In this document: positions 47,901-60,397 of the stretch, one piece after another
Position numbering within the stretch: the stretch's first letter is position 1
How the letters are laid out: every line of letters begins with the position of its first letter
Assembly: GCF_018687715.1 (NCBI RefSeq)
Contig: NC_056758.1
Location: 12,878,001-12,942,000, forward strand
Direction: 5' to 3'
Source: Carya illinoinensis
Lineage: Eukaryota > Streptophyta > Magnoliopsida > Fagales > Juglandaceae
Length of the DNA: 64,000 bases
Position numbers and translations under genes: made by a program
The notes under the pieces: model-generated
Seen by the model: the letters and a program-made list of their open reading frames with translations, nothing else
Database searches by the model: none
Told to the model about the DNA's origin: nothing

Positions 47901-48573
47901 TTTATTTCTAGCAATTGGTAATCAAAGATTGATCCATCTTGCTCAGTGTTATACATCTAATTCTTTTAGAAGTAGATTCATGATACACAATATCAATTGG
48001 ATACTTATATTTTGATGTACAATAATAAGGTTTAAGATCTCAACAAGATAGGAGAGCTTGTCAAGAGACTAGTTCAAACAAAGAATGATATTTGTGTACC
48101 CGTTCGTGTGCTTGCTTGTAAAACGAGCACTAATTTTACCAATTAAAAAAATTAATTACAATTTTTAAAATAGCTATTTCTGCAACTAAGAGCATTGACA
48201 TTGGATTAGCCAAATGCTAGTGTTTACAAACATTTACCTCATTTGTCCCAAAATATACCTACATTGGATTAGCCAAAGGAAAAAATTTATGGCTTTGAAC
48301 TACAATAATCTGTTCCCACCAGTCATATTTGGCCTTGTACTATAGATATATCAAATGAATATTTTATTAAAAAAATCCCATTCAACTACCCTCTCTCCTC
48401 TTTCCCTTCTATTTCTCTGTGTCTTGCCCAAGCCTTGCTTTTCTCTCCCTCTTCTCTCTGTCATTGTGGCCTTCCTATTCTCTCTCTCTTTTCTTCGATT
48501 TTCTCTTCTTCCTTGTGTCCAAACCCCCCCCCCCCCGGTTTCCTTGTTGGTTCCCACCATCTCAGGTTTGTGC

Positions 48574-48646
<73 letters not shown>

Positions 48647-50642
48647 CTTGTTGATTCCTAACATCAAGCACCTTACATCTACTAACTCTCTCATATTATG
48701 GTGTCCAGCAATCAACATCTCCTTGCTAGTTCCCATCGTGCTTCTTGTTTTTCAGTCGTGGGTTGCACTTGACTTGGATTTCTTCTTTGAGAGGTTTATG
48801 TAGTATTTTCTTTACATGTTGGGTTTTGGTGGAAGTATTGATTTTTTGTTTTTGTGGGTATATATGTTTGTTTATGGATAAATATGTTGTTCTTTGTCAT
48901 GCTCTCTGTGCAAATATGATTTTTGAACTTGTTTTACCTCATTTTTTAGTTGTTGGCTAAGATAAGCATTTGTAACTCAATTGCATTTGCTTCTACACTA
49001 GATCTCCTTAAGCTGCAACTTTTATAGTATCTTCCACATTGGGATCCATAGAAATGATCTCCCTCTGTATTACTTCTAGAGTACATGGTTATTGCGGCAA
49101 AGTAGTGATAAGACTACATATATGTAATGATTACTGTTGTTTAGATGATTAAGTATCTTATTTATATTCATTAATATCTCATAATTATCTTATTAGTTTA
49201 GATATATTTATTGATATTTAACCTTATTGTAGGATCAAGCATACAAGTGATGTCACTTTGAACCTCAAGAGATTAAAAAAAGTTATATTTTTGATATTAT
49301 GCCGTTAAAAGTAAAATTCCATTCAGTTTTTTTATTTCAATTTGTTATTTTGTAGGCAACTGAGAACAAATAAAAATGGTCAAGATTTGTGATATTTTCA
49401 GTCGAAATGTAACTTTCATTTTATAATGAATTCTAGTTTTGTTTTACTGGAAAGATCATATGTTTACCATATGACACGTTACTCATCATCTTCCTGATCC
49501 TTCTTTTTTTTTATTTTTTTATTTTTTGCCATTCGTTCCCCTAACCATGGTCCACTTTATCTTACTTTATGGGTCGTTATAGCCATTAGTTTATGATTGT
49601 TGTCATCGTTATGCTTTTCATTGCATATACCATATCCCAACAACGAATGAAAATTAACACAATCGCAAATCATTCTAAAATAGCCAAGTATCTGTACTAT
49701 TATTTAAGGACAAGTGCTACAGCCACCAAGAGATCTCAAAGATTAAAGTCATAAACTGATATGAGTTTATATGATACGTTCGATCCACTTTACAATAGAA
49801 GTAGCTTTAAAATCTAACATACTGCATCAAATCTCATCAATTCATAAATTTACTTTTGTAAGATCTCTTTATGGCTAAATCATTTCTCTTGTTTTAAAGT
49901 ATAAAATATTGGCCACCTACTGTTCTCTTTAAACGAGGCCTTCATATAACATTGGTTCCACACTTACGCGCCAGTCAAAATGTCTCCAAACATGAAAAGA
50001 TTCTCACAATACTTAGAAGTTCAAAAAGGAATCTGAAGTTTGTTGGTACCTACTACTAGTAGTGCCATGTTGTTTGGTTATGGGCTAGTTTTGTGAATGG
50101 AGATGTTTGTAATCCATGGTCTAGGTTGTATTGTAGTGGCATGCTAGAAGATGGATTATGTTGTGTTGGGGTGTTTTTTGAAGCTAGATGTTAGATCATA
50201 TGTTTGCTAAAACTGTTGGTTTTGTGAAACGATTTGTTTAATTTTTCTAAGATTAAAATTGTGGTATGTTTTGTATATTATATAGAAGATTTTTTTTTTT
50301 TTATTTGCTAAGCAAAATGGAAGTGTGTGAATATGTGTGTGTGTGTGAGGAAACTAAATCAAAGTGAAAAAATTAAGGATAAATTGGAAAGATTACATTC
50401 ATGCACGGTGTTGCAATTTACAATATGGATGGGGACAAGTTTTTCATATTTTCAACGAGAATAGGATTGTTGCCATACTTGACTGCTTCACTTAAAGATT
50501 GACCTTGCAAAACCCAAATATTGATATAAAGTTGGCAGCATGGTATTATATGCTATAAGTTTGACATGATGTAGATATGACTGTAAGTATTATACGATGC
50601 AATTTCTAAACATGATGTACCTCGACATGAAGGATCACAAGG
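47901..50642. other. Intergenic with microsatellite and MITE ends
   Basis: Two copies of ACATTGGATTAGCCAAA at about 48196-48212 and 48252-48268 look like MITE ends; a related inverted end is at about 54328-54350. The frames at 48351-48803 run through a microsatellite. No gene is recognised. Confidence 0.4.
48581..48642. repeat. (TC)31 microsatellite
   Basis: 62 bases of uninterrupted TC. Confidence 0.95.
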
Positions 50643-50647
50643 GTATG

Positions 50648-53177
50648 TGTAATGCCCCCAACGTCCTCTTAGGTTGTAACTGAGACTTGAAGCATTGAAA
50701 CATGCAACACATGATTACATATCCACGTTCATGATAAATAATATGCAATGCATCCTAGTATGCAACTAACAGTATGAAATAATTGTAGCGAGAAAAAGGG
50801 TGATTTATAAAATTTCATGCTAGAATGAACTAATAATCCAAATAATTCAAGTTAACCATAGATAGATGTTGTCTTACTTAAAGAGGTTCAAATAGTGAGG
50901 CATAAGTTCAAACATAAAGTGGGAGATAGAATCTCCTTATTACAGTCAACTACAATAAGATTTCATAAACAAGTAGATCAAAACCTCTATCTAATATTCT
51001 CCATAGTGAATAGGAGAATCTCTAAGAACATTATTATTAACTCCATCTTTCGGTCTGGATTGGACTCTTTCTCAATAATCTAAAGCCAATGCGTGGAGTT
51101 CATCACCATTTTGTTCTTCAAAAGTCGTTTTTGACACAGCTTCTACCATTCCATGGGGGAATGGTAGTAAAACTAGCACAATGAGATTTCTTGAAATCTC
51201 AATAAGTTAAATAACCAACTTACACATAGATAAGTTATGCATGCTTAATGATAAATATGAGATGCATGCTAGATATGCATAAAACCCATATTTGTCTCCC
51301 ATCCAAATTTCTCAACAACTTTCAAAAAAAATTTAATGCACGTTTTCTTACAGAGAGCATTTTTTTACTTTATCTTTTCAAAAACATGACATTTGTTTTT
51401 CATTAGAGCCATTATTAACAGAGCATAGAATATGGTATCATCACAGCTCCCCATTTTCACTATGAGAACCTACTAGTGACTGTACTACAACTCACGTTGA
51501 AACTAAGTTGTCTGCAGACTCATAATTCAATGCATTGATATCATAACATTTCATCATCATTATAACATATGCTCCCACCAACATAAAGTGTCATATATGA
51601 CTTCACTCCAATGTTCTTTAAAAAGAATCCATTCAAAGCCTGTTTACAATTCTTTTTCAATACAAGGGTTAAACATGATATCACAAGATAACCTTCATGC
51701 AAGTGGAAACTAAATGTGCTTGATGATCATTACCTTCATGCAAGTGGAAACTAAATGTGCTTGATGATCATTACAAGATAATTACTTATAAACCTATCAT
51801 GACATGCAGTTTTCTTCAATTATAAGCCTCCAATCAATTAATCAAGATGTTAGATAAGTTTAGGATAACATATCAAGATATGTTATGGCTAAAATTTCAT
51901 ACCAAAACAATTTATACATGCAAGACTCTACATATGACCCATATGTGCAACCCGAAGTTCAACTTCTTATAACAAAATCAAATATTCCTTCTCATGCCAT
52001 AATTCAAAACCTATCATGTTAATCTATCACCCAAAAGAACGATAGCGTAGGATTACTCACCAAACCATAGCTTTTGAGTCACTCATGATCCCTTCCCTCC
52101 AAGGCACTAGCCCAAACTCACAGTTTCACTCTATTCTCACACTAAGTGTATTTTGCTCTCAAGAACACTTAAGGAGAAGCTTGAAGAAGGTTTGTAAGGA
52201 AGTGAGGGATGAAGGGGAGTATTTATAAGACTCAATGGGAGGAGTGGGGAGTGAGGGATTGCATGGCGAGGGTTGAAGTGTTGAAGGTGATTGGTGTGGG
52301 TTGGTGGTGGAGTGCTTAAGTGCATTTTCAGGTTTTGTCATCTCTTCCACAGCTGAATAGTTGCATAAATCACTTGATTATCCTATAGACAAGGGCTAGG
52401 TGAAGATCATTGGTGCAGGTTTTGAAAGGTTTCAGAAGTTAGGACCAAATTAAAATGATTTCCACTTGAGAAACCATGTTGAGGCCAACGGTTTTGGTTT
52501 CACCAAAGCTGTCTAGTTTTTTTATCCTTCTTTGTCCCATCATAGTGGCTTGTTTTACTAAATAGTAAACACTATTAGGTAGCTTTTCCAGGTGTGTGTG
52601 GAGGTAGGAATGATTGTACTTTGGTTTAGTTTGAGCATAAAATGAAAGGGTTGAATGTGCATAAGTTTTAGCCCAGTGAGTACATGGATCACCACCCATT
52701 TCATCAATTGGTTTTGTTGTCCATGGGAGGTGATTGGCCAAGCATGAAATTGGGTATTTTGAAGCACTTCTTTAGGGCTAAATGGCAAAGGTGGTAGCGT
52801 GTGAAGGTGGCTGGTTTTGGTGCAGAAAATTCTTGAAAAATCATGGGCAGTTCGGCTTGGTCAAGTCCCATTTCCAAGATGAATAGTTGAGATTTTGGCT
52901 TCATTCTTGGAACTATTCTTGGCCTTATTTTAGATCTGAATTTAGATGACATGATGAGAGTTGAATGGTGCATAAAAGCTCTCTGAAAACTTGTTGATAA
53001 GCCATGGTTTCAATGGCTTGTTTTAGGGATGTACGGTTTGCACTAGGAGTGCCGATTGGTGGGTTCATTTGGCACTTGACATGCCTTTTACTATATGACA
53101 AGGGTTGTGATTTATCTATTATTCAAGAGTCATTAAAGAGTGATCTAATTCAAGTGAGGAAAGTGAAAATTTTCAGA

Positions 53178-53208
<31 letters not shown>

Positions 53209-54024
53209 TATGAAGTTTTGAAGCTTGATGGAATTGGCATTCAAGGTTGCAAACTTCTACTATTGGCTTAATGAAGGATCTTTGGAAATGAAAGCTTGAG
53301 GTCATGATGGAGGGCTGACCATGGTTAAAAATGTAACCCCAAGGGCGTGTTTGGAAGAAAGGAAACCAATGGTGTGGTGTAAGTAAATCAAATTTGAAGT
53401 AGTGATAGGAATACTAACCTTTTGCTCCAAGTGTTGAATTCTCATTGGGCCAGATATTCAAGCCTTGTTGTGGGCCTTGAAATGGACATTTCCTTGGGCC
53501 CCTTGTTCAGATTGTATTGGGCCTTTCTTGATCTCAATAGTTCACTAAGTTGAATCTTGTCTTGGGTCTTACTAAGTTGGGACTATAGTCTTGGATCTTA
53601 TTAAGTTGGGCCCAATAGTCTTGTGTCTACTAGGTTGGGCCTAGGGTCTTGTATCTACCAAGCTGGACCTATAGTCTTGAAGTCTATCATTAACCCTCTT
53701 ATCTTAATAAGTTAGGGCCCTTATTTAACCAACTCTTGAACCTTCTTCAAATTCATCTAATATTTTAACCAAGTTACTTAGGCCACCAAGGTGGCAAGTC
53801 TCCAACATGCCACTTGGCATTCTAACATTGGCCTCTTGGCACCTTTTCTCAAAATCAATATAGCACTAGAATTCTCTAAAAATATTAACTAAACCAATGG
53901 TGTAAGTGCCTTCGCCAGCTCAAACTCTAAAAATTTCCTTTTTCTCAAGGATCACAACTTCTACTAGTCTAAAGTCATGGTTACTATAGTCAAGTCCTAA
54001 TGTGCTTTTAAGTGGGGTGTTATA
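50648..54024. mobile_element. Solo LTR, 3.4 kb
   Basis: Starts TGTAATGCCCCC and ends GGGGTGTTATA, near-canonical TG...CA with a C-to-T change at the end. The 5-bp GTATG occurs on both sides (50643-50647 and 54025-54029), a perfect target duplication. No primer-binding site, polypurine tract or pol sequence is present inside, so it is a solo LTR left by recombination between two LTRs. Its strand is not decided. Frames at 52137-52973 within it have no recognised product. Confidence 0.75.
51691..51772. repeat. 41-bp tandem duplication
   Basis: Two adjacent identical units, 51691-51731 and 51732-51772, each starting ACCTTCATGCAAGTGG. Confidence 0.9.
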
Positions 54025-54029
54025 GTATG

Positions 54030-55028
54030 CTCCCCGTTTATGTGCGAGAGGAAAGGCCCTATGTGATATATATTGATCATTCTAAAACTTGATCCATAAT
54101 ATTTGATTGGTTATTAAGATATTTATATAGAATTTTAGATGTGTTTAATAAAAAGTTTGTAGTTATTAGCATTAAATCTTGATCATTTAAAATATAATTG
54201 TTTAAACAATAGAAGTATTAAAATATGATTATGAATTAACACATGATCAGGAGAAATGTAAAATATGGTAAAAATAAATTAAATATAATATAATATAATA
54301 TTAATATTCCATTATTATATAGAGAACATTTGGCTAAGCCAACGTGAGAGAATACCTTTTGAATGGAATAACCAAAAGGTAAAATATTCCATATTAGCCA
54401 AAATAAATGCAATATATTCTTACATCAGATTTCCAAGAGTTCATACTAAAGTTTTGAATTTTGTTCTGGTTATCATTTCCAGTTGAGGCACTGAAAATAT
54501 TTTGATATTAGTATGTTTCAATGTACCATTTCAGGATCAAAGTTACATGAATAAATTATATAAATAAATTATATATATATATAAACAATTATATATCAAT
54601 ACGAAAAGAAAAGTTCAGTTAACATATAAATATCACAAAAATAAATCATATGCTTAACATATAAATATATTCAGTTATTTAAAAATACAAAATCCTATGT
54701 AGGAATAATGAACTTGGACCATTTTCCAAAATTATCAACCTATTATTCTATAGACAAGATAAATATAAGAGTTTTAAATCTCTTTTATTCATTATATTTT
54801 TAATCACTGTTATATTTTATCTGACATTTTATTCCCAAGTACACACTTAGTCACTGACACAATAGCCCTTTTCCCAAGATTCACATAAATAGCCCTTTAG
54901 TTGTCAGTCTGTCACCAAAAAGCAAGCTCCTTTGTTATTTCATGAAGAATTTTCATCTCAAAACGAAAATTTTGGCTGGAATATACATTTCAGGTCGATA
55001 TGTGTACCTTATTAAGCTAGATGATAAT
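54030..55028. other. AT-rich intergenic sequence
   Basis: Includes a MITE-like inverted end (TTTGGCTAAGCCAACGTGAG, about 54329) and long AT tracts. No gene. Confidence 0.4.
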
Positions 55029-55075
55029 TGTACAGAAAATAGGAATACTCTAGAAAGAACTGCAGACAAAGTCTC

Positions 55076-55333
55076 TATAAGTTACTAGTAACAAGAAGGA
55101 AAACAGAGAGCAATAATGGAGACGCTGGAAAACAATTATGTGTATTGCACTGCACATGCAAAAGGAAAGAAGGTCGTAGCCTATATACATGTTGGGTCTG
55201 TAACAAACTAACAGAAAAATGAAAATAATATTCCATATTTACAGCTGTATAAATGAAAGAGTGTAAAACGACAATGTGAGGTAAAAACAATAATATAGAC
55301 GACTTGCAGCTCTCTACCCTTTATCATCTAACA
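55076..55333 (-). repeat. 3' LTR of copia-2
   Basis: 258 bp. On the minus strand it starts TGTTAGATGATAAAGGG and ends AACTTATA, with the final CA altered to TA. Confidence 0.9.
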
Positions 55334-57716
55334 CCCCCTCGCAAGATGGAGAATAGAGATTAACTATTCCCATCTTGGATAGATGTGAGTTCATGAGGTA
55401 GGAGGGCAAAGCTTTGGTAAGCAAATCAGCCAATTGTGTCTGAGAAGTTACATGTGCAGTGGTGATGCTTCCATCTTGAATTTTGTCACGAATTAAGTGG
55501 CAATCAAGCTCGATATGTTTTGTTCTCTCGTGAAAAATCGGATTGGCAGCAATATGTAACACAGCTTGGTTGTCACAAAAGAGGAATGCAGGCTGTGGAT
55601 GATGGAGACCAAGATCTTGTAATAAATAGCGAAGCCAAGTCAACTTCGAACAAGTGGTGGCCATTGATCTGTACTCAGATTCAACTGAACACCGAGAGAC
55701 TACATTATGTTTCTTGGACTTCCAATAGACTAGTGAATGGCCTAAAAGTATGCAATAGCCTGTGGTGGATCTGCGGGAGTCAGGACAAGAGGCCCAATCA
55801 CTATCACAGTATGCCCTTAGCTGAATTTGAGATAAGGACGAGAGGAGAATTCCTTGTCCAGGGGAGTTTTTAATAAATCTCAAAAGCTTGTACACAACAG
55901 CCAAATGAGTGGATTTAGGCTGGTCCATGAACTGACTTAACAATTGGACAGCAAAACTGATATATGGCCGAGTTATTGTAAGGTATAATAACCGGCCAAT
56001 AAGTCTCCTATAAATGCTAGGATCAGAAATGGGGGTTCCATCCTCTTTGCTAAGCTTGAAGTTTTGTTCCAATGGAAGTTTTAAAGTTTTGCAACCCAAC
56101 ATACCCGAATCTGAAAGTATGTCTAAGGCATACTTCCTTTGACATAAGTGGATGCCCTTGGATGACCTTGCAATCTCTAAACCCAAAAAATACCTTAAGC
56201 AACCCAAGTCCCGTATCTTAAACTGATTATTGAGAAAAGTTCTAAGAGATGAGATTGAACTATTTGAATTACTAGCGACGAGGATATCATCAACATAAAC
56301 TAGGATGGCAATATAGGAATCTCCTTCTTGTTTGGTAAACAAACTATAATCAGATTTTGATTGAATAAACCCAAAATCAAGAAGAGAGGATGTCAACTTA
56401 GAATTCCATTGGCGTGAAGCTTGCTTAAGGCCATAAAGGCTCTTAAGGAGCTTGCAAACTTGGTGAGGTTCACCCTTGGTGTATCATGGTAGTTTTTTCA
56501 TGTAAATTTCCTCAGTTAAATCACCATTCAAGAAAGCATTGTCTACATCGAAATGATGTAAAAACCAGCCTTTGATAGCTGCCACACTGAGTAAAAATCT
56601 AACAATGACCATTTTAGCTATAGGTGAGAAGGCATCAACATAATCTACTCCTTCGACTTGAGTGTACCCTTTAGCTACTAACCTAGCTTTCAATCTTTCC
56701 AAAGTGCCATCAGAATTGAATTTAACCTTGTAAACATACTTACAATCGATTGTTCTTTTTCCTGCTGGTAGATCAGTAAGTAGCCAGGTGTGATTGTGTT
56801 CCAAAGCTGCAATTTCAGCTTCCATAACTCTACACCAAGCAGGATCCTTAATGGCCTGTTTGTAAGAGTGAGGCTCGGTATGCAAGGAAATAGAGGTGGT
56901 AAAAGCTTAAAAAACAGGTTTAAATCGATGAGAAGATAAACAACGAGATAAAGGGAAAGGCTTAACATTTTGAACAGGAGCCTTCTTGGAATTTGATTGC
57001 TCATAAGGGTTCTGCATGACATGGTGACAGTGGTAATCCCTAAGATATTGGGGGGCTATTCTAATGCGAGAAGATCTTCTAAGGGTAGGTTGTGGGGCAG
57101 TGGTAGGATTTATGGAAGAAATAGAGTTAGGTGGTGAGCTGGATTGTGTAGGGGAAGGTGCAGGGGTAGAGTTGTGTGTCGGGTTGGGTCGTGTAAGTGT
57201 ATGGGTAGGTGCAAGGGTGTGTGTAGGTGACTAGGACTCGGTAGTAGGAAGGGGTTTAGAAGAGTTTGAAGTGTTGTGATGGTGTTGAGGCAAAAGAGAA
57301 GAGGGTGATAGTGTATGGGAGGGAGGATCAATTGGTGATGTTGAAGGTGGATTAAGGGGAAAAAGAGGTGATGAGAATGCTGGAGAGGGAGAGAAGTTAG
57401 AGTTAATGGTATGAAATGGAAACACAAATTCATGAAAAATAGTATTTCTGGAAATGAAAATGGTGTTGTTTTGAATATCCAAAAGTTTATAACCTTTTAC
57501 TCCAAAGGGATAGCCAATAAAAACACAAGCACAGCCTCTAGGCTGAAATTTGGTTCTGCCTTGTGAAATAGTGGCAGCAAAGCATAAAGACCCAAAAATT
57601 CTCATATGAGCATAGGTTGGTTTTTGGTTAAAAAGGAGCTCATATGGTGTCATGTTGTTTAAAAAGGGTGAAGGAAGTCTATTGATGATGTAGGTTGCTA
57701 TAAGGACAGCATGATT
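55314..57716 (-). pseudogene. copia-2 integrase end, reverse transcriptase and RNase H
   Basis: Open pieces at 57653-57231, 56885-56484 and 56396-55314 are separated by stops at about 57230, 56908 and 56482. The reverse transcriptase holds [14 protein letters not shown] and, in the third piece, YVDDILVAS near residue 35. RNase H follows with CDSDWASCPDSRRSTTG and FCDNQAVLHIAANP. The last 360 codons, through the 3' purine tract, are uninterrupted. Confidence 0.85.
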
Positions 57717-58781
57717 CTAATATTTATGGGGCAAACTAGATTGAATCATGAGGGCTCTAGTGACATTTAACAAGTGTTGGTGTTTCCTCTCAACAATGCC
57801 ATTTTGTTGAGGGGTTTCCACACAACTTCTTTGATGAATGATACCCTTATTATTAAAAAAATCTTTCATTTGATATTCAACACCATTGTCACTTCTTAAG
57901 ATTTTAAGTTTCATGTTAAATTGTGTTTCAATTAAATGATAGAAGGATTCAATGCATCTGCGTGTTTCAGCCTTGGTTTTGAGTAAATAAATCCATGTAG
58001 AACGAGAAAAATCATCTACAATAGTTAAGAAATATTTGGAACCATGATGTGCAATAGTTGGGGAAGGTCCCCAAATATCATAGTGGATGGTTTCAAATAT
58101 CCTAGGGGAAGAATGTACACTCTTAGGAAAAGGTAATTTGTTGAATTTGGCCAAAGGACACAAGGTGCAAGGCATTTCATTAATAAGAGAGTTATGAGAG
58201 GTTACATGGAAATCATTGATTAATTGAAATCTATTTTTGGATAAGTGACCGAGGCGACAATGCCATAGGTTGTATGGTGTAGTATTCTGTGCAGTAGAAA
58301 CAAAGTGTGTGAGATTCGTGGGTGGTTTGTGTTTGGAAATGGGGAAATAGTTGGTAAGTGCAGCAGGGGGTACGTCTGAACAATGGAAATGGTAGAGTCC
58401 ATGCAGCAGGTCACTCCTCCCAATCGTTGTCCAAGAATGTAGGTCCTGAATGAAACAATGAGAAGAAAAAAATAGAAAACAACAGTTGTTAGATCTGGTC
58501 AATTTTGGCACAGAAATTAAATTGAAGTTGAAAGAAGGGACACAAAGAACTTCTCTGAGAATAACAGTGTTGGTTAAATGAACGGTACTAATATGGGTCA
58601 CGGATGTTGAGCTTCCATTGGGAAGTTTAACAGAGTATGCAACTGTGGAACTAATGGATGAGAGGAGGGAGGTGCTACAGACCATATGGTCTGTAGCACC
58701 AGTGTCAATTATCCAAGTGTTGTTGGGTGAAGTTAAAGGAACGTGTGTGTGTGTTGAAAAACAATTAAGTATACCAAACAT
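57717..58781 (-). pseudogene. copia-2 protease and integrase
   Basis: 354 open codons. The protease site DTGATDHM is near residue 27 and is intact. The pre-integrase part is NLWHCRLGHL with CTLCPLAKFNK. The integrase core has HYDIWGPSP (first Asp), RSDNGVEY (second Asp) and NGIVERKHQH (Glu). The frame ends at a TAG inside the integrase C-terminal region, and the frame at 57653-57231 continues it (MTPYELLFNQKPTYAHMRIF). Confidence 0.85.
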
Positions 58782-58998
58782 GTTGGAGTGGGAGGCTTGA
58801 TTATTGGAAGAACTAGAGTGCAGAACATTAGCCGAAATATGATCCTGCGATTGGAGTAGAGCTAGCAGCTGCTAATATTGGAACTTTGTCAAACCCACCT
58901 TGTCCTCACCAACACCATCAGATTCAGCAGCAATAGAAATATAAGCATGAGAACTAGGTGGCTGTTTGGTATGGAATTTGTGACCCGGGGGATACCCA

Positions 58999-59973
58999 TT
59001 AAGTTTGTAACACCTTTCCAACAGTGTGACCAGTCATATTACAATGAGTACAAAGGGGAGAGTCGGCATTACCAAGTTTGAAACAGTTATCGATAGTGTG
59101 ACCTGAAATTTTGCAGTGAGTGCAAAATGGGCGATCCTTTCTGAGGTTGGGTTGATTTTTGGGAGATGGTTTGGAGGGATTATAAGGTTTCTTGACAGCA
59201 AGAGCTGTTTCAGAGGGTTGTAGGTGAGAGGTGATTTGGTGGTGGCGCTCTTGTTGCTGTACAAGGGAAAAAAATTTAGAAACAAGGGGAAGGGGGTCTA
59301 GAAGCATGATCTGGTCACAAATGGGTGAATAAGAGTCATTCAACCCCATCAAAACTTGAAGGACACAATCCCATTGGGATCTGTCCAAAAGAGCCTTCAT
59401 GGCACCACAAGTACAAGTTGGGAGGGGGTCGTAAATTGCCATTTCATCCCAAAGAGTCTTTAAATTTCCATAATAGATGCTTACCGAGTCATGGTCTTGG
59501 GAAAGGGAAGCCAAAGCTTTCTTCAATTGGAAGATTCGGGGCCCATTCTGGTGAGACAGCCGCTCATGGAGATCAAGCCAAATCTCGTATGCATCGTCCA
59601 CAAAGGCAACGCTGGATTTGAGAGAGGGAGTGATGGAATTTTGGATCCATGACACTACCATATCATTGCATCGATTCCAGAGATCAAGTAAGAGGTTATC
59701 AGGAAGGGTGGGTTTTGTTAGGGTGCCGTCAATGAAACCGAGCTTATTTTTATTTCGTAAAGCACACTTCATTGCACGGGACCAAGTTGTGTAGTTTTCA
59801 GTGGTGAGTAGATCGGCAACGAGAGTGATTGAAGGACTGTCACCGTGGTCTAAACGGTAAGGGTTTGTGGGATCGGCAAGATTGAGATAGCGAGATAGAG
59901 GGTTATGAAGGTCTGAATGAGTGGGTGAATTGGGTGGGGTATGCGAGTCTAGGTTCTCCATCTTTGCTCTCAC
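58999..59973 (-). pseudogene. copia-2 gag
   Basis: 324 codons, starting MRAKMENLDSHTPPNSP. The N-terminal gag domain (NPYRLDHGDSPSITLVADLL, ENYTTWSRAMKCAL) runs to about residue 230. One complete CCHC knuckle (CTHCKISGHTIDNC) is near residue 290 and a second begins (CTHCNMTGHTVGK) but is cut by a one-base insertion near 59015 that throws the frame into a stop. The same lineage of gag is seen in copia-1. Confidence 0.85.
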
Positions 59974-59989
59974 TGGCTCTTAGATACCA

Positions 59990-60247
59990 TGTAAGTTACT
60001 GGTAACAAGAAGGAAAACAGAGAGCAGTAATGGAGACGCTGGAAAACAATTCTGTGTATTGCATTGTACATGCAAAAGGAAAGAAGGCCATAGCTTATAT
60101 ACACATTGGGTCTGTAACAAACTAACAGAAAAATGAAAATAATATTACATATTTACAACTATATAAATGAAAGAGTGTAAAACGACAATGTGAGCTAAAA
60201 ACAATAATATAGACAAATTGCAGCTCTCTACCCTTTATCATCTAACA
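59990..60247 (-). repeat. 5' LTR of copia-2
   Basis: 258 bp. On the minus strand it starts TGTTAGATGATAAAGGG and ends AACTTACA, then meets the primer-binding site. Confidence 0.9.
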
Positions 60248-60252
60248 GTCTC

Positions 60253-60356
60253 TACTATGATGTAACCGTTTTTGATTCTCTGCCTCTTTGTATAAATATC
60301 TCATCATATGTCAATGAAATACATGGAAAATTATTCTTCATTTCCAGACTTTATCA
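60253..60356 (+). repeat. Right piece of the copia-3 5' LTR
   Basis: Contains a TATAAATA promoter element (about 60291) and ends TTATCA, directly followed by TGGTATCATAAC, a primer-binding site for initiator tRNA-Met. Confidence 0.7.
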
Positions 60357-60397
60357 TGGTATCATAACAACACAACTAGCTGTCTCTATTGCGATCC

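Larger units (their letters stand above)
55076..60247 (-). mobile_element. Ty1/copia retrotransposon (copia-2), full length, minus strand
   Basis: Both LTRs are present, with a perfect 5-bp target duplication GTCTC (55071-55075 and 60248-60252). The primer-binding site is at 59977-59989 (TGGTATCTAAGAG on the minus strand) and a purine tract (CTTGCGAGGGGG on the minus strand) lies just inside 55334. It is 5,172 bp. The LTRs differ at about 17 of 258 positions by my hand count (about 93% identical), so it is a fairly old insertion. Coding is broken by a shift and several stops. Confidence 0.95.
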
